DNA of 64,000 nucleotides from Betaproteobacteria bacterium (GCA_016861185.1 BOKW01000006.1:62001-126000), one strand, 5' to 3'. Positions 17,019 to 25,672 are shown, numbered from the stretch's first letter. The notes: generated by a model from the letters alone, not told the origin. Translations and numbers: made by a program.

Positions 17019-18304
17019 GCGGCTTCCTTGCGCGCGAACAGCTCGCGGAACACCGGCCAGATGTCGCCGCGGCCGTGCACCTGGCGGCGTGCAAACGCTG
17101 GGCTCGCGATCGCGCCATACGACTGCCACAGGTCGGACGGCCGGTTGAACAGCCCGTTGATGTGGGGAATGTCGACGTAGGCGAAGTACCGAAGCTGCGG
17201 CAGCAGCACGTCGTTGACGTAAGCTGCGCTGCGCGCGCCGTCGTCCGCACCGCAGTCGCCGTCGGAGGCCTGCGCGACGTATACGTTCCAGCCCTCACCC
17301 GCGTAGCGCGCCTGGATCACCTTGTGCGCGAGCTCGAGCGCGGGGTGCACGAGCGTGCCGCCCGACAGCGTGTCGTGGAAAAAGGTCTGTTCGTCGACTT
17401 CCTCGGCCGTTTCGGTGTGGCGGATGAAGACGACGTCGACCTGTCCGTACTTGCGCTCGAGGAAGAGGTACAGCAGCGTGAAGAAGCGCTTGGCCAGATC
17501 CTTCTTGCGCTCGTCCATCGAGCCGGAGACGTCCATCAGGCACAGCATCGCCGCGCGTGTGGCCGGCGAGGGCATCGGCGTGTGCGCGCGATAGCGGCGG
17601 TCGACGTCCTCGATGAAGGGCAGTCCGTCGCGCCGCTGCCGCAGGCGATCGATCTCGGCGTGGATCGCCGCGCGCGCCGGCGGGTCGGCGGTTTCCAGCG
17701 CGCGCTCGAGCTCCTCGATCCGCTCCGCGATCGCGCCGCGCAGCGCGATCCGGCGCGCGATCGACATGCGTACCGTCATCGCCGGCGCCAGGCTCTGCGG
17801 CACGCCGGCGCGGCTGTAGCCGGCGCGTCGCATGCGCTCCAGCGTCACCTCGCCGAAGTGCGTGCGCTCGAGGTTCGGCAGCTCGAGGTCGTCGAAGAAC
17901 AGCGCGAGGAACTCGTCGCGCGAAAGCACGAACGCGAACGAATCGCGGCTTTCGCCTTCGCCCGGCTCGTCGCCGTCGGGCCCGCCGCGGCCGCCGCCGG
18001 GCGGGCGCGGGATCGTGTCGCCCGGCAGGTACTCGCGGTTGCCGGGAAGAACGAAATCGCGGCTGCCCGAGTCCTCGTCGTGATGGAGGAAGGGCTCCTG
18101 CAGCCCGCGTCCGGGGATCGAGATGCGGCCGCCCTTGCCGACGTCGGTGATCGAGCGGCGCCGGAATTCGTCATCGGCCGCGCGCTTGATCTCGTCCTTG
18201 AAGCGGCGCACGAAGCGCTCGCGGTTGACCGCACCGCGCCCCGGCGGATCGCTGCGCCGGTCGACGATGCGCATCGCGAGCACCGGGGAGACCCGATCGG
18301 CCAT
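17015..18304 (-). CDS. yeaH: YeaH/YhbH family protein with von Willebrand factor A domain (DUF444)
   Basis: A 429-residue protein. The C-terminal half is a VWA fold whose metal-ion-dependent adhesion site reads CLMDVSGSMDERKK (DxSxS). The N-terminal half contains the DUF444 block beginning VDRRSDPPGRGAVNRERFVRRF and a low-complexity glycine/arginine region (PRPPGGGRGG). In E. coli the partner kinase YeaG binds YeaH, and both respond to nitrogen and carbon starvation. It lies 20 bases after prkA and overlaps the next gene by 4 bases. Confidence 0.94.
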   Translation of the reverse strand: MADRVSPVLAMRIVDRRSDPPGRGAVNRERFVRRFKDEIKRAADDEFRRRSITDVGKGGRISIPGRGLQEPFLHHDEDSGSRDFVLPGNREYLPGDTIPRPPGGGRGGPDGDEPGEGESRDSFAFVLSRDEFLALFFDDLELPNLERTHFGEVTLERMRRAGYSRAGVPQSLAPAMTVRMSIARRIALRGAIAERIEELERALETADPPARAAIHAEIDRLRQRRDGLPFIEDVDRRYRAHTPMPSPATRAAMLCLMDVSGSMDERKKDLAKRFFTLLYLFLERKYGQVDVVFIRHTETAEEVDEQTFFHDTLSGGTLVHPALELAHKVIQARYAGEGWNVYVAQASDGDCGADDGARSAAYVNDVLLPQLRYFAYVDIPHINGLFNRPSDLWQSYGAIASPAFARRQVHGRGDIWPVFRELFARKEAA

Positions 18305-18324
18305 GGCGGTTGCGCCCTACGTCA

Positions 18325-20277
18325 TCACGATTGCGCCGACTTCTTGAAGTGCAGGTACCAGTCGACCAGACGGCGCACCTGTTTTTCCGTATAGCCGCGC
18401 GCGACCATGCGGTTGACGAAGGACTTGTGGCGCTCGTCGAGCTCCTGCGAGCCTTTCGCTTCGAACGAGATCACCGGCAGGATGTCCTCGGTCTTCGAGA
18501 ACATGCGCTTCTCGATCACGACGCGCAGCTTCTCGTAGCTCGTCCACTGCGGGTTGCGGCCATGCGCGCGCGCGCGCAGCACGAAATTGACGACCTCGTT
18601 GCGGAAATCCTTCGGATTGCTGATGCCGGCCGGCTTCTCGATCTTCTCCAGCTCCGCGTTCAGCGCCTCCCGCGAGTACTGCATGCCGGTGTCCGGATCG
18701 CGCCAATCCTCGTCGAGCAGCCATTTGTCGGCGTAGGTGACGTAGCGGTCGAACAGGTTCTGGCCGTACTCGCCGTAGGCGTCGAGGTAGCTCATCTGAA
18801 GTTCCTTCTCGAGGAACTCCGCGAAGCGCGGGATGACCCACTCCTTGATGTGCGAGCGCAGGCGGCGCTTGTATTCCTCCGGCAGATCCTCCTTGTTCAG
18901 CCGCTCCTCCAGCACGACCAGCAGATTGACCGGGTCGGCGGCGATCTCCGACGGATCGCGGTTGAATGCCGACGAGATCGTCTTGAACGCCCAACGGGTC
19001 GACAACCCCGAAAAGCCTTCGGCCGCGCCGGCGTCCTCGCGGTATTCCTTGACGCTCTTGGCGCGCGGGTCGACGTCTTTCAGGTTCTCGCCGTTGTAGG
19101 CGCGCAGCTTCGAATAGATCGACGAGTTCTCCGGCACCGTGAGCCGCGACAGCACCGTGAACTCGGCAAGCGAGCGCAGCGTCTGCGGTGCGCACGGCGC
19201 CGCGGCCAGTGTCGACTCCCTGAGCATCTTCTCGTAGATGCGGATCTCCTCGTCCACCCGCAGGCAGTAAGGCACCTTGACCAGGTAGACGCGATCGATG
19301 AATGCCTCGTTGTCCTTGTTGTTGCGGAACTTCAGCCACTCGGCTTCGTTCGAGTGGGCCATGATGAACCCGTTGAACGGCATCGCCGGCAGCGCTTCGG
19401 TCCCCTTGAAGTTGCCTTCCTGCGTGGCGGTGAGGATCGGGTTCAGCACCTTCAGCGGCGCCTTGAACATCTCGACGAACTCGACGCAGCGCGGCGAACC
19501 CAGGCACAGCGCGCCCGAGTAGCTGTACGCGTCGGGGTCGTCCTGCGCGTAGCGCTCGAGCATGCGCAGGTCGACCTTGCCGACCAGCGCCGAGATGTCC
19601 TGCGTGTTTTCGTCGCCGGGCTCGGTCTTGACGATGCCGATCTGGTTCAGCACCGACGGCATCACGCGCACGACGCGGAACTTGGTGACGTCGCCCTTGT
19701 ATTCCTTCAGCCGTTTCAGCGCCCACGGGCTCGCGATGCCGGTCAGCGCGCGGCGCGGGATGCCGTAACGGTCCTCCAGTTGCGGGCCGAACTTGTCGCG
19801 ATCGAACAGGCACAGCGGGTTTTCCAGCAGCGGCGAGACGCGACCCGACAGCGGGTCCTTCAGCGCATAGATCGGAAACTTCTCGCACAGCTTCTTGATC
19901 TTCTCCGCGAGCGACGACTTGCCGCCACCGACCGGGCCGAGCAAATAGAGCACCTGTTTGCGCTCCTCCAGCCCCTGCGCGGCGTGCAGGAAGTACGCAT
20001 ACAGCGACATCAGCGTCTCTTCCATACCGTAGAACTCGCTGAACGTGTCCCAGGTCTGGATGACGCGATTCTGGAAGATGCGCGACAGGCGCGGGTCCTC
20101 CGCGGTATTGACGAGCTTCGGCTTGCCGATCGCCTCGAGTACGCACTCGTGCGCCGACGCGTACGCCATGCGGTCGGTGCGGCACAGGTTGAGGAACTCT
20201 TCGAGGCTCATTTCCTCGTTCTGCGCCTCGACGAAGCCGTCGCGGAAAGCGGAAAAGACTTCGGACCTTTCTGTCAT
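18325..20277 (-). CDS. prkA: PrkA/YeaG family serine protein kinase
   Basis: A 650-residue protein. An AAA-type N-terminal domain has the Walker A motif LLGPVGGGKSSLAEKIK at about residues 128-144. The C-terminal region corresponds to the PrkA kinase domain. Other landmarks are WDTFSEFYGMEETL and NGFIMAHSNEAEW. PrkA/YeaG proteins are stress- and starvation-associated; kinase or AAA-protease activity has been reported depending on species. A strong ribosome-binding site (AAAGGAGGT) lies 4 bases before the ATG. The gene opens the operon prkA-yeaH-spoVR, which runs against the oxidase genes on both sides. Confidence 0.96.
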   Translation of the reverse strand: MTERSEVFSAFRDGFVEAQNEEMSLEEFLNLCRTDRMAYASAHECVLEAIGKPKLVNTAEDPRLSRIFQNRVIQTWDTFSEFYGMEETLMSLYAYFLHAAQGLEERKQVLYLLGPVGGGKSSLAEKIKKLCEKFPIYALKDPLSGRVSPLLENPLCLFDRDKFGPQLEDRYGIPRRALTGIASPWALKRLKEYKGDVTKFRVVRVMPSVLNQIGIVKTEPGDENTQDISALVGKVDLRMLERYAQDDPDAYSYSGALCLGSPRCVEFVEMFKAPLKVLNPILTATQEGNFKGTEALPAMPFNGFIMAHSNEAEWLKFRNNKDNEAFIDRVYLVKVPYCLRVDEEIRIYEKMLRESTLAAAPCAPQTLRSLAEFTVLSRLTVPENSSIYSKLRAYNGENLKDVDPRAKSVKEYREDAGAAEGFSGLSTRWAFKTISSAFNRDPSEIAADPVNLLVVLEERLNKEDLPEEYKRRLRSHIKEWVIPRFAEFLEKELQMSYLDAYGEYGQNLFDRYVTYADKWLLDEDWRDPDTGMQYSREALNAELEKIEKPAGISNPKDFRNEVVNFVLRARAHGRNPQWTSYEKLRVVIEKRMFSKTEDILPVISFEAKGSQELDERHKSFVNRMVARGYTEKQVRRLVDWYLHFKKSAQS

Positions 20278-20335
20278 GCAACCTCCTTTGGCCGTCGCTC
20301 AGGCCTTCGGCCTGCTGACTACAACGCACCGGGTC

Positions 20336-20351
20336 CGCAACCCGGGGGACA
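20336..20351 (-). promoter_or_regulatory. Weak -24/-12-like site upstream of prkA
   Basis: Read on the minus strand: TGTCCCC, four bases, TTGCG. The -12 half is good, but the -24 half has GT in place of the critical GG. It lies about 60 bases before the prkA start. Noted because the homologous yeaG operon of E. coli depends on sigma-54; the match by itself is poor. Confidence 0.2.
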
Positions 20352-20410
20352 GCGCGACGCGACGGGCCACGCTTACCCTAAGACATTCGCAGGCCTGCGG
20401 ATGTTTCGAA

Positions 20411-20429
20411 AAGAACGGAGATTGTTCTT
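20411..20429. promoter_or_regulatory. Inverted repeat with promoter-like hexamers between prkA and DUF2909
   Basis: AAGAAC, seven bases, GTTCTT. On the plus strand it fills the spacer between TTCGAA (20405-20410) and TTATAG (20428-20433), which are 17 bases apart, so it has the geometry of a repressor operator over a promoter. The AT-rich island is conspicuous. Which gene it would serve is unclear. Confidence 0.35.
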
Positions 20430-20464
20430 ATAGTCGCCTCCGCGGAGCGCGGGGCGGACATCGT

Positions 20465-20491
20465 GCGGTCTGCGGCGTTGCCGCAGACCGC
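20465..20491. terminator. Hairpin downstream of the DUF2909 gene
   Basis: Perfect 11-bp arms GCGGTCTGCGG and CCGCAGACCGC around CGTTG, lying 20 bases beyond the stop of the minus-strand DUF2909 gene. It lacks a T-run in either direction. Confidence 0.5.
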
Positions 20492-20511
20492 GATGGAGAG
20501 AGCAACCGCGC

Positions 20512-20712
20512 CTAAAACGTTCGGCGCGGTTCGATCCAGCCCATCCACCAACTGAACCAGATGATCAACAGCAGCGTGACCGACAGCGCCACGCGAACCG
20601 TCAGCGCATTGACCGTGCGGTTCGTCGCGCCCCTGTCGCGCAGCAGAAAGACCAGGGCGAAGCCGAGCGCCGAGAGGATGCCCAGGAACGCGACGCCGAT
20701 GAAGACCTTCAT
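20512..20712 (-). CDS. Twin transmembrane protein (DUF2909)
   Basis: A 66-residue protein made of two transmembrane helices, VFIGVAFLGILSALGFALVFLL and VALSVTLLLIIWFSWWMGW. A short polar linker (RDRGATNRTVNAL) joins them. This is the DUF2909 'twin TM' layout, found beside SURF1 in oxidase loci of betaproteobacteria, commonly on the opposite strand as here. Function is unassigned. Its start is 55 bases from the likely SURF1 start, so the two share a divergent promoter region. Confidence 0.82.
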   Translation of the reverse strand: MKVFIGVAFLGILSALGFALVFLLRDRGATNRTVNALTVRVALSVTLLLIIWFSWWMGWIEPRRTF

Positions 20713-20766
20713 GCCGGGTGCAACCGTGATGTGGCCATTATGTCACCGGCGCGGCACGGTGGTCGC

Positions 20767-21507
20767 GTGAAGAGTGCACAAGCCCTCGTCGTACTGGTCG
20801 CGGCCGCTGCCGGGATCGCAGCGACGGTGTCGCTGGGCAACTGGCAGACTCGCCGCGCCGAGCAGAAGCTCGCCCTGCAGGCGCAGCGGGACGCCGCCGA
20901 ACGCGCCGCCCCGATCGAGGTGTCCGCGCGCGATCTCGCCGACCTGCCGCGGCGCGCACCGCTGCGCGTGAAGCTGCGCGGGCGTTTCGCGCACGAGCAG
21001 ACGGTCTGGCTGGACAACCGCATGATGGACGGACGCGCGGGCTTTGTCGTCGTGACCCCGTTGCGAGTCGAAGGCACGGAGACCGCGATCCTGGTCATGC
21101 GCGGCTTCGTCGCGCGCGATCCGGCCGACCGCCAGCGCCTGCCCGCGATCGGCGAGCCGCAAGGCGAGGTGGTACTGGAAGGACTTGCGCTCGCCGAGGC
21201 GCCGCGCCTGCTCGAGCTCGGCGCCGCGCCGCCGCCGGGGCCGCTGCCGGCGATTTGGCAGAATCTCGACTACGCCGCGTTCGAGCAGGCGAGCGGGCGC
21301 CGCGTCGCGCGGATCGTCGTTCAGCAGACCTCGGATGGCGGCGACGGCCTCGCGCGGCGGTGGCCGCGGCCGTCGGCCGGCGTCGAGAAGCATCGCGGCT
21401 ACGCGTTCCAGTGGTACGCGCTCGCCGTGCTGCTGACGGTCCTGGCGGCGGTCGTCCTCTTCCGCGGGCGCACGCGCGCAAAGAAAGCAACTTCGTGGAC
21501 GCGATAA
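20767..21507 (+). CDS. SURF1 family cytochrome oxidase biogenesis protein
   Basis: An inner-membrane assembly factor for heme a insertion into subunit I. About 246 residues with transmembrane helices at both ends (ALVVLVAAAAGIAATVSL and WYALAVLLTVLAAVVLF). Between them is the periplasmic SURF1 domain with GNWQTRRAEQK, LRGRFAHEQTVWLDNR, and the C-terminal HRGYAFQWYALA that is diagnostic. I chose GTG at 20767 (VKSAQALVV) because it leaves a normal short N-region. GTG 20731 and ATG 20740 are in frame and would add 9-12 residues. The next gene overlaps the 3' end by 13 bases. Confidence 0.92.
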   Translation: MKSAQALVVLVAAAAGIAATVSLGNWQTRRAEQKLALQAQRDAAERAAPIEVSARDLADLPRRAPLRVKLRGRFAHEQTVWLDNRMMDGRAGFVVVTPLRVEGTETAILVMRGFVARDPADRQRLPAIGEPQGEVVLEGLALAEAPRLLELGAAPPPGPLPAIWQNLDYAAFEQASGRRVARIVVQQTSDGGDGLARRWPRPSAGVEKHRGYAFQWYALAVLLTVLAAVVLFRGRTRAKKATSWTR

Positions 21508-22103
21508 CGAACCCGCCGCCCGCCTCGCACTGGCGCCGCTACCGCACGCTGTACCTGCTGCTCGCGGTCTGCGTCGCGCCGGTGCTCGCCTCGTATCTCG
21601 CCTACTACATCGTTCCGCCGGCTGGTCGCACCAACTACGGCGATCTCGTGCTGCCGCAACGGCCCGCGCCGGCGCTCAGCCTGACGCGGCTCGACGGCAG
21701 CCGGGTCGACATGGTGGCGCTGCGCGGGCAATGGCTGATGCTGCAGGTCGACGAAGCTGCGTGCGGGACCGCCTGCCAGCGCAAGCTGTGGAATATGCGG
21801 CAGGTGCGGCTGACGCAGGGCAAGGATCGCGACCGGATCGGGCGCGTCTGGCTGATCACCGACGGCGCGCCGCTCGAGACGATCCTGCTGCGCGAGTACG
21901 ACGGCACGCTTTTCCTGCGCGCGAATCGCGCCGAGCTCGAGAGGTTCCTCGCGCTGCCGGCCGATCCCGGCGCGCGGCTTAGCGACCATGTCTGGCTGAT
22001 CGACCCGCTCGGCAACCTGATGCTGCGCTGGCCGAAGGCGGAGGACCCGAACCGGATGAAGGAGGATCTGACCAAGCTGCTGCGCGCTTCGCGCATCGGC
22101 TGA
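21495..22103 (+). CDS. Membrane-anchored thioredoxin-fold protein of the cox assembly cluster (SCO-like, CxxxC)
   Basis: A 202-residue protein that overlaps SURF1 by 13 bases and is followed by ctaA after 9 bases, so it is firmly inside the assembly operon. One N-terminal transmembrane helix (LYLLLAVCVAPVLASYLAYYI) is followed by a periplasmic domain. That domain contains a thioredoxin-like segment with two cysteines spaced as in SCO proteins (ACGTACQRKLWNMRQVR) and a DHVWLIDPLGNLMLRW strand. A histidine equivalent to the SCO copper ligand is not obvious. It probably handles cysteines or copper during CuA maturation, but I do not know a characterised orthologue. GTG is the only start consistent with the hydrophobic segment. 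Confidence 0.8.
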   Translation: MDAITNPPPASHWRRYRTLYLLLAVCVAPVLASYLAYYIVPPAGRTNYGDLVLPQRPAPALSLTRLDGSRVDMVALRGQWLMLQVDEAACGTACQRKLWNMRQVRLTQGKDRDRIGRVWLITDGAPLETILLREYDGTLFLRANRAELERFLALPADPGARLSDHVWLIDPLGNLMLRWPKAEDPNRMKEDLTKLLRASRIG

Positions 22104-22112
22104 AGGGCGGCC

Positions 22113-23237
22113 ATGGACGCGGCGTCGTTCGGCTGGCTCGCGCTGAAGGCGTTCGCGGTCGCAGCGCTGCCGCTCGGCTATGTGCTGCTGGCGCGCGATC
22201 CGAACAAGCACCAGAAGCTCGCCTGGGTCACGGCCTTCCTGACGCTCGACCTGATCATGTTCGGCGGCTTCACGCGGCTGACCGATTCCGGCCTCGGCTG
22301 TCCGGATTGGCCCGGCTGCTACGGCCACTCGAACCCGCTGTCGGCCGGCGAGGAGATCCGTGCGGCGGAAACTGCGCAGCCGACCGGTCCGGTGACGATG
22401 ACCAAGGCGTGGATCGAGATGCTGCATCGCTACTTCGCGATGGGGGTCGGGATCCTGATCATCGTGCTGATGGTGCAGGCATGGCTGCGCTGGCGACGCC
22501 AACCGTCGCGCTCGCCTTGGCTCGCCACCGCGATCTTTTTCGCGGTCTGCCTGCAAGGCGCGTTCGGCGCGTGGACCGTGACGATGAAGCTGCAGCCGGC
22601 CATCGTCACCGCGCATCTGCTGGGCGGCGTCGGCCTGCTGGCGCTGCTCGTGTGGCTGGCGCTGCGCGAGGGTGCGGCGCGCCGCATCGCGCCGGCCGCG
22701 GCGGCGCTGCGCTGGCCGGCGGCGCTCGCGCTCGTCGTGCTGATCGTGCAGATCGCGCTGGGCGGTTGGGTCAGCACGAATTACGCGGTGATGGCGTGCC
22801 CGGACTTTCCCCTGTGCCAGGGGCGCTGGGTGCCCGAGATGGACTTCCGGCACGGCTTCACCGTGTGGCGCGACCTCGGCCGCACCGGCGGCGGCGAGCT
22901 GATCCCCTTCCAGGCGCTGGTCGCCGTTCATTGGACGCACCGGATGTTCGCGTATCTGGTGTTCGCCCTGCTCGGCTGGCTCGCCTGGCGCGCATGGCGG
23001 CTCGAGGGCGTGTCGCGGCTGGCGCGCGTACTGGCCGCGCTGCTCGTGCTGCAGTTCGTCACGGGCCTGTCGAACGTCGTGCTGCAGTGGCCGCTGCTGC
23101 TGGCAGTGCTGCATAACGGCGGCGCGGCGGCGCTGATCGGCGTGCTGGTGACGCTTAACTACCGCGTGCACCGGGCTTCTGTGCAAACGGTCACCGCGGG
23201 GGCCGTCGCGCCGGCCGCGGCGCGAGCGAGCGGGTAA
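22113..23237 (+). CDS. ctaA: Heme A synthase (CtaA/COX15)
   Basis: Oxidises the C8 methyl of heme o to the formyl group of heme a. A 374-residue polytopic membrane protein with about eight helices. Landmarks are GGFTRLTDSGLGCPDWPGCYG (a cysteine pair in the first periplasmic loop), WIEMLHRYFAMGVG with a heme-ligand histidine, MACPDFPLCQG in the second half, and VHWTHRMFAYLVF with another ligand histidine. The duplication of the HxxR/cysteine-loop pattern is typical of this family. It lies between the SCO-like gene and ctaB. Confidence 0.97.
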   Translation: MDAASFGWLALKAFAVAALPLGYVLLARDPNKHQKLAWVTAFLTLDLIMFGGFTRLTDSGLGCPDWPGCYGHSNPLSAGEEIRAAETAQPTGPVTMTKAWIEMLHRYFAMGVGILIIVLMVQAWLRWRRQPSRSPWLATAIFFAVCLQGAFGAWTVTMKLQPAIVTAHLLGGVGLLALLVWLALREGAARRIAPAAAALRWPAALALVVLIVQIALGGWVSTNYAVMACPDFPLCQGRWVPEMDFRHGFTVWRDLGRTGGGELIPFQALVAVHWTHRMFAYLVFALLGWLAWRAWRLEGVSRLARVLAALLVLQFVTGLSNVVLQWPLLLAVLHNGGAAALIGVLVTLNYRVHRASVQTVTAGAVAPAAARASG

Positions 23238-23285
23238 ACTGCCGCTCCTTCGCAGCATTACCTCCCGCCGAAAGCGCGCTTCACC

Positions 23286-24185
23286 ATGCAGGCTCCCGCC
23301 AGCCGCGACGAAGTCACGCTGCTGCCGCATCTGGCGCGGCAGTACTGGCTGCTGACCAAGCCGCGCGTGACGCAGCTCGCGCTGTTCTGCGCGGTGATCG
23401 GGATGTTCCTGTCGACGTCGGAGCTGCCGTCGCTCGCGCTGGTGGTCAAGGCGACGATCGGCATCTGGCTGCTCGCCGGCGCGGCCTTCGCCGTCAATTC
23501 GATGATCGAGCGGCACATCGATGCGCGCATGGCGCGCACGCGCATGCGCCCGCTGGCGCGCGGCGAGATCACGCTGCCGCAGGCGATCGTGTTCTCGGGC
23601 GTCATCGGCGGCGCCGGCATGTGGGTGCTGTACGCGCTGGTGAACCCGCTCACGATGTGGCTCACCTTCGCGACCTTCGTCGGTTACGCGGTCGTCTACA
23701 CGGTGCTACTGAAGCCGTACACGCCGCAGAACATCGTGATCGGCGGCATGAGTGGCGCCATGCCGCCGGTGCTCGGCTGGGCGGCGGTGACCAACACCGC
23801 GCCGGCCGAGGCCTGGCTGCTTGCGCTGATCATCTTCGTGTGGACGCCGCCGCACTTCTGGGCGCTCGCTCTGTACCGGCTCGAGGACTACCGGAAGTCG
23901 GGCTTGCCGATGCTGCCGATCACGCACGGCCCGGAACTGACCCGTCTGCACATCCTGCTGTACACGATCGTGCTGGTGGCGACGACGCTGCTGCCGTACG
24001 CGATCCGGATGGCGGGCTGGATCTATCTCGGCGCGGCGCTCGCGCTCGGCGCGCTTTTCCTGGTCTACGCGTGGCGGCTGTACCGCGCCTACAGCGACGC
24101 GCTGGCGCGCGCCACCTTCAACTATTCGATCGTCTACCTCGCGGCGCTGTTCGCGGCGCTGCTGGTCGATCACTACATTGCCTGA
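23286..24185 (+). CDS. ctaB: Protoheme IX farnesyltransferase (CtaB/COX10)
   Basis: Makes heme o by adding a farnesyl group to heme b, the step before ctaA. A 299-residue membrane prenyltransferase of the UbiA superfamily. The first aspartate motif is [20 protein letters not shown] and the second region is [21 protein letters not shown]. Seven to nine helices are visible. The start ATG at 23286 gives a normal cytosolic N terminus. It sits 48 bases after ctaA and 39 before the SCO gene. Confidence 0.97.
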   Translation: MQAPASRDEVTLLPHLARQYWLLTKPRVTQLALFCAVIGMFLSTSELPSLALVVKATIGIWLLAGAAFAVNSMIERHIDARMARTRMRPLARGEITLPQAIVFSGVIGGAGMWVLYALVNPLTMWLTFATFVGYAVVYTVLLKPYTPQNIVIGGMSGAMPPVLGWAAVTNTAPAEAWLLALIIFVWTPPHFWALALYRLEDYRKSGLPMLPITHGPELTRLHILLYTIVLVATTLLPYAIRMAGWIYLGAALALGALFLVYAWRLYRAYSDALARATFNYSIVYLAALFAALLVDHYIA

Positions 24186-24224
24186 CGGAACCGCCCGGCG
24201 ACGGGAACGGTCGAACTGGGCCCG

Positions 24225-24791
24225 ATGAGATCTCTATTCGCTCTGCTCGGCGCAGTGCTGCTCGCCGCCTGCGACGGCACGCCGAAGTTCAACAACGTCG
24301 ACATCACCGGCGCCAACTACGCGCGCGAATTCGCGTTGACCGATCACACGGGGGCCAGGCGCACGCTGGCCGACTACCGCGGCAAAGTGGTGGTGGTGTT
24401 CTTCGGTTTCGCGCAATGCCCGGACGTCTGTCCGACGACGCTGTCCGACATGGCGCAGGTCAAGCGCAAGCTGGGCGCCGACGGCGAACGACTGCAGGTG
24501 CTGTTCGTGACCGTGGATCCCGAGCGCGACACCCCGGCCGTGCTCGCGCAGTACGTGCCGAGCTTCGACTCCAGCTTCGTCGGACTGTACGGCACGGCCG
24601 AGGAGATTGCCAAAACGGCCAAGGAGTTCAAGGTCTTCTATCAGAAGGCGCCCGGCAAGACGCCGACCTCGTACACGATCGATCACACCGCCGGCAGTTA
24701 CGTGTTCGACGGGGAGGGCCGCGTCCGCCTGTTCCTCAAGCACGGCCAGGGCGTCGATCCGATCGTCGCCGATCTGAAACGCCTGCTCTGA
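24225..24791 (+). CDS. SCO1/SenC family copper chaperone lipoprotein
   Basis: A 188-residue periplasmic thioredoxin-fold protein supplying copper to the CuA site of subunit II. The N terminus has a lipoprotein signal ending LLAAC, with the cysteine at residue 16. The metal-binding motif is FGFAQCPDVCPTTL and the third ligand is the histidine in YTIDHTAGSYVFD. VTVDPERDTP is another family landmark. It is the last gene of the oxidase assembly run; two unrelated minus-strand genes converge on it. Confidence 0.95.
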   Translation: MRSLFALLGAVLLAACDGTPKFNNVDITGANYAREFALTDHTGARRTLADYRGKVVVVFFGFAQCPDVCPTTLSDMAQVKRKLGADGERLQVLFVTVDPERDTPAVLAQYVPSFDSSFVGLYGTAEEIAKTAKEFKVFYQKAPGKTPTSYTIDHTAGSYVFDGEGRVRLFLKHGQGVDPIVADLKRLL

Positions 24792-24797
24792 CGCACG

Positions 24798-25052
24798 TCA
24801 GCCGGGCGGGTCGTGCGCATCGCGCGACTCGGCGCGGCACTGGATCAGCATCAACGCGGCGGCGCGCGAGACGATCGCGTCGCGCGAGTCGGCGCCGAGG
24901 TCGCGCTCGAACCGCAGCCGCAGCTCCCGGTAGAGCGCAAACAGCTGCGCGGTCTCCGGGTGCGCGTCAGCCGCAAAGCGCGCCTCAGCGCGCCGCACGT
25001 AGTCCTCGAACTCGCGTACGTCGATCGGCGGGCGCCCCTGTCCTTGGTTCAT
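24798..25052 (-). CDS. Small uncharacterised protein (84 aa)
   Basis: An 84-residue soluble, acidic and arginine-rich protein, predicted mostly helical (FEDYVRRAEARFAADAHPETAQL and LYRELRLRFERDLG form amphipathic helices). No signal peptide, membrane segment or recognised domain. Its ATG overlaps the stop of the upstream gene by four bases, so it is coupled to the oxygenase-like protein. It converges on the SCO gene with a six-base gap. Codon bias matches its neighbours, which supports it being real. Confidence 0.6.
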   Translation of the reverse strand: MNQGQGRPPIDVREFEDYVRRAEARFAADAHPETAQLFALYRELRLRFERDLGADSRDAIVSRAAALMLIQCRAESRDAHDPPG

Positions 25053-25672
25053 TCAATCGCTCCGGTTTCCGCGTTGATGCGCGTCCGACTCGACAGTTCG
25101 ATCCCCGGTGCCTCTTCCGCGATGGCGAAGGCCGCGCGGGTGGCTTCGTTCAGTTCGATTTCGAAGCCGGCGAACACGCTCGGCTGGGCGTTGGCGTACT
25201 GCGCGCGGTCGTAGGTCGGCGCGCCGGGGTCGAGCACGGCATGCGGCTCGAAAGGATCGAAGACGACCCAGTCGCCGGACGTGGCTGCGGCCCGCAGATC
25301 AAGCCGCGGGAAGACGATCTCGCGCGGCGGACCCGCGACACACCACACGCCGAACAGCACGCCTGCGTAATGCGCGTCGTTGTGGAAGAAGGCGCCGCGG
25401 CAGACGTACCACTCGAAGCTGCGGCGCAAGCCGGACGCAAGGACGGGCCCAAAGGCGGCGGCCAGCGCCTCATGCGCCTCCGCCAATGCAAAGGGGCCGC
25501 CGGATATGACGCGCCCCGGCGCAGTCGCGTCGAAGGCGCCCGGATTCGCAGCCTCACGCAGCACCAGAGGCAGTGCGAGCGAGCCCGCGAGCAGGCGAGT
25601 CGCGCTGGCGCGCCGCCCGCCGTCGAAAGACACGCAGACGGCGGCCGGAACCGAAGCATGCATCCAGCGCAT
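25049..25672 (-). CDS. Uncharacterised protein, possibly a 2-oxoglutarate/Fe(II) oxygenase fold
   Basis: A 207-residue protein I cannot name. The central part shows a histidine/aspartate cluster in RGAFFHNDAHYAGVLFGVW and, about 50 residues later, a histidine in GDWVVFDPFEPHAVLDPG. An HxD...H triad with that spacing on beta strands is what double-stranded beta-helix oxygenases use to bind iron, so an oxygenase is a reasonable guess. It has no signal peptide. It lies between the rpoH terminator and the coupled 84-residue gene. ATG at 25672 or an in-frame ATG three codons on could be used. Confidence 0.6.
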   Translation of the reverse strand: MRWMHASVPAAVCVSFDGGRRASATRLLAGSLALPLVLREAANPGAFDATAPGRVISGGPFALAEAHEALAAAFGPVLASGLRRSFEWYVCRGAFFHNDAHYAGVLFGVWCVAGPPREIVFPRLDLRAAATSGDWVVFDPFEPHAVLDPGAPTYDRAQYANAQPSVFAGFEIELNEATRAAFAIAEEAPGIELSSRTRINAETGAIE

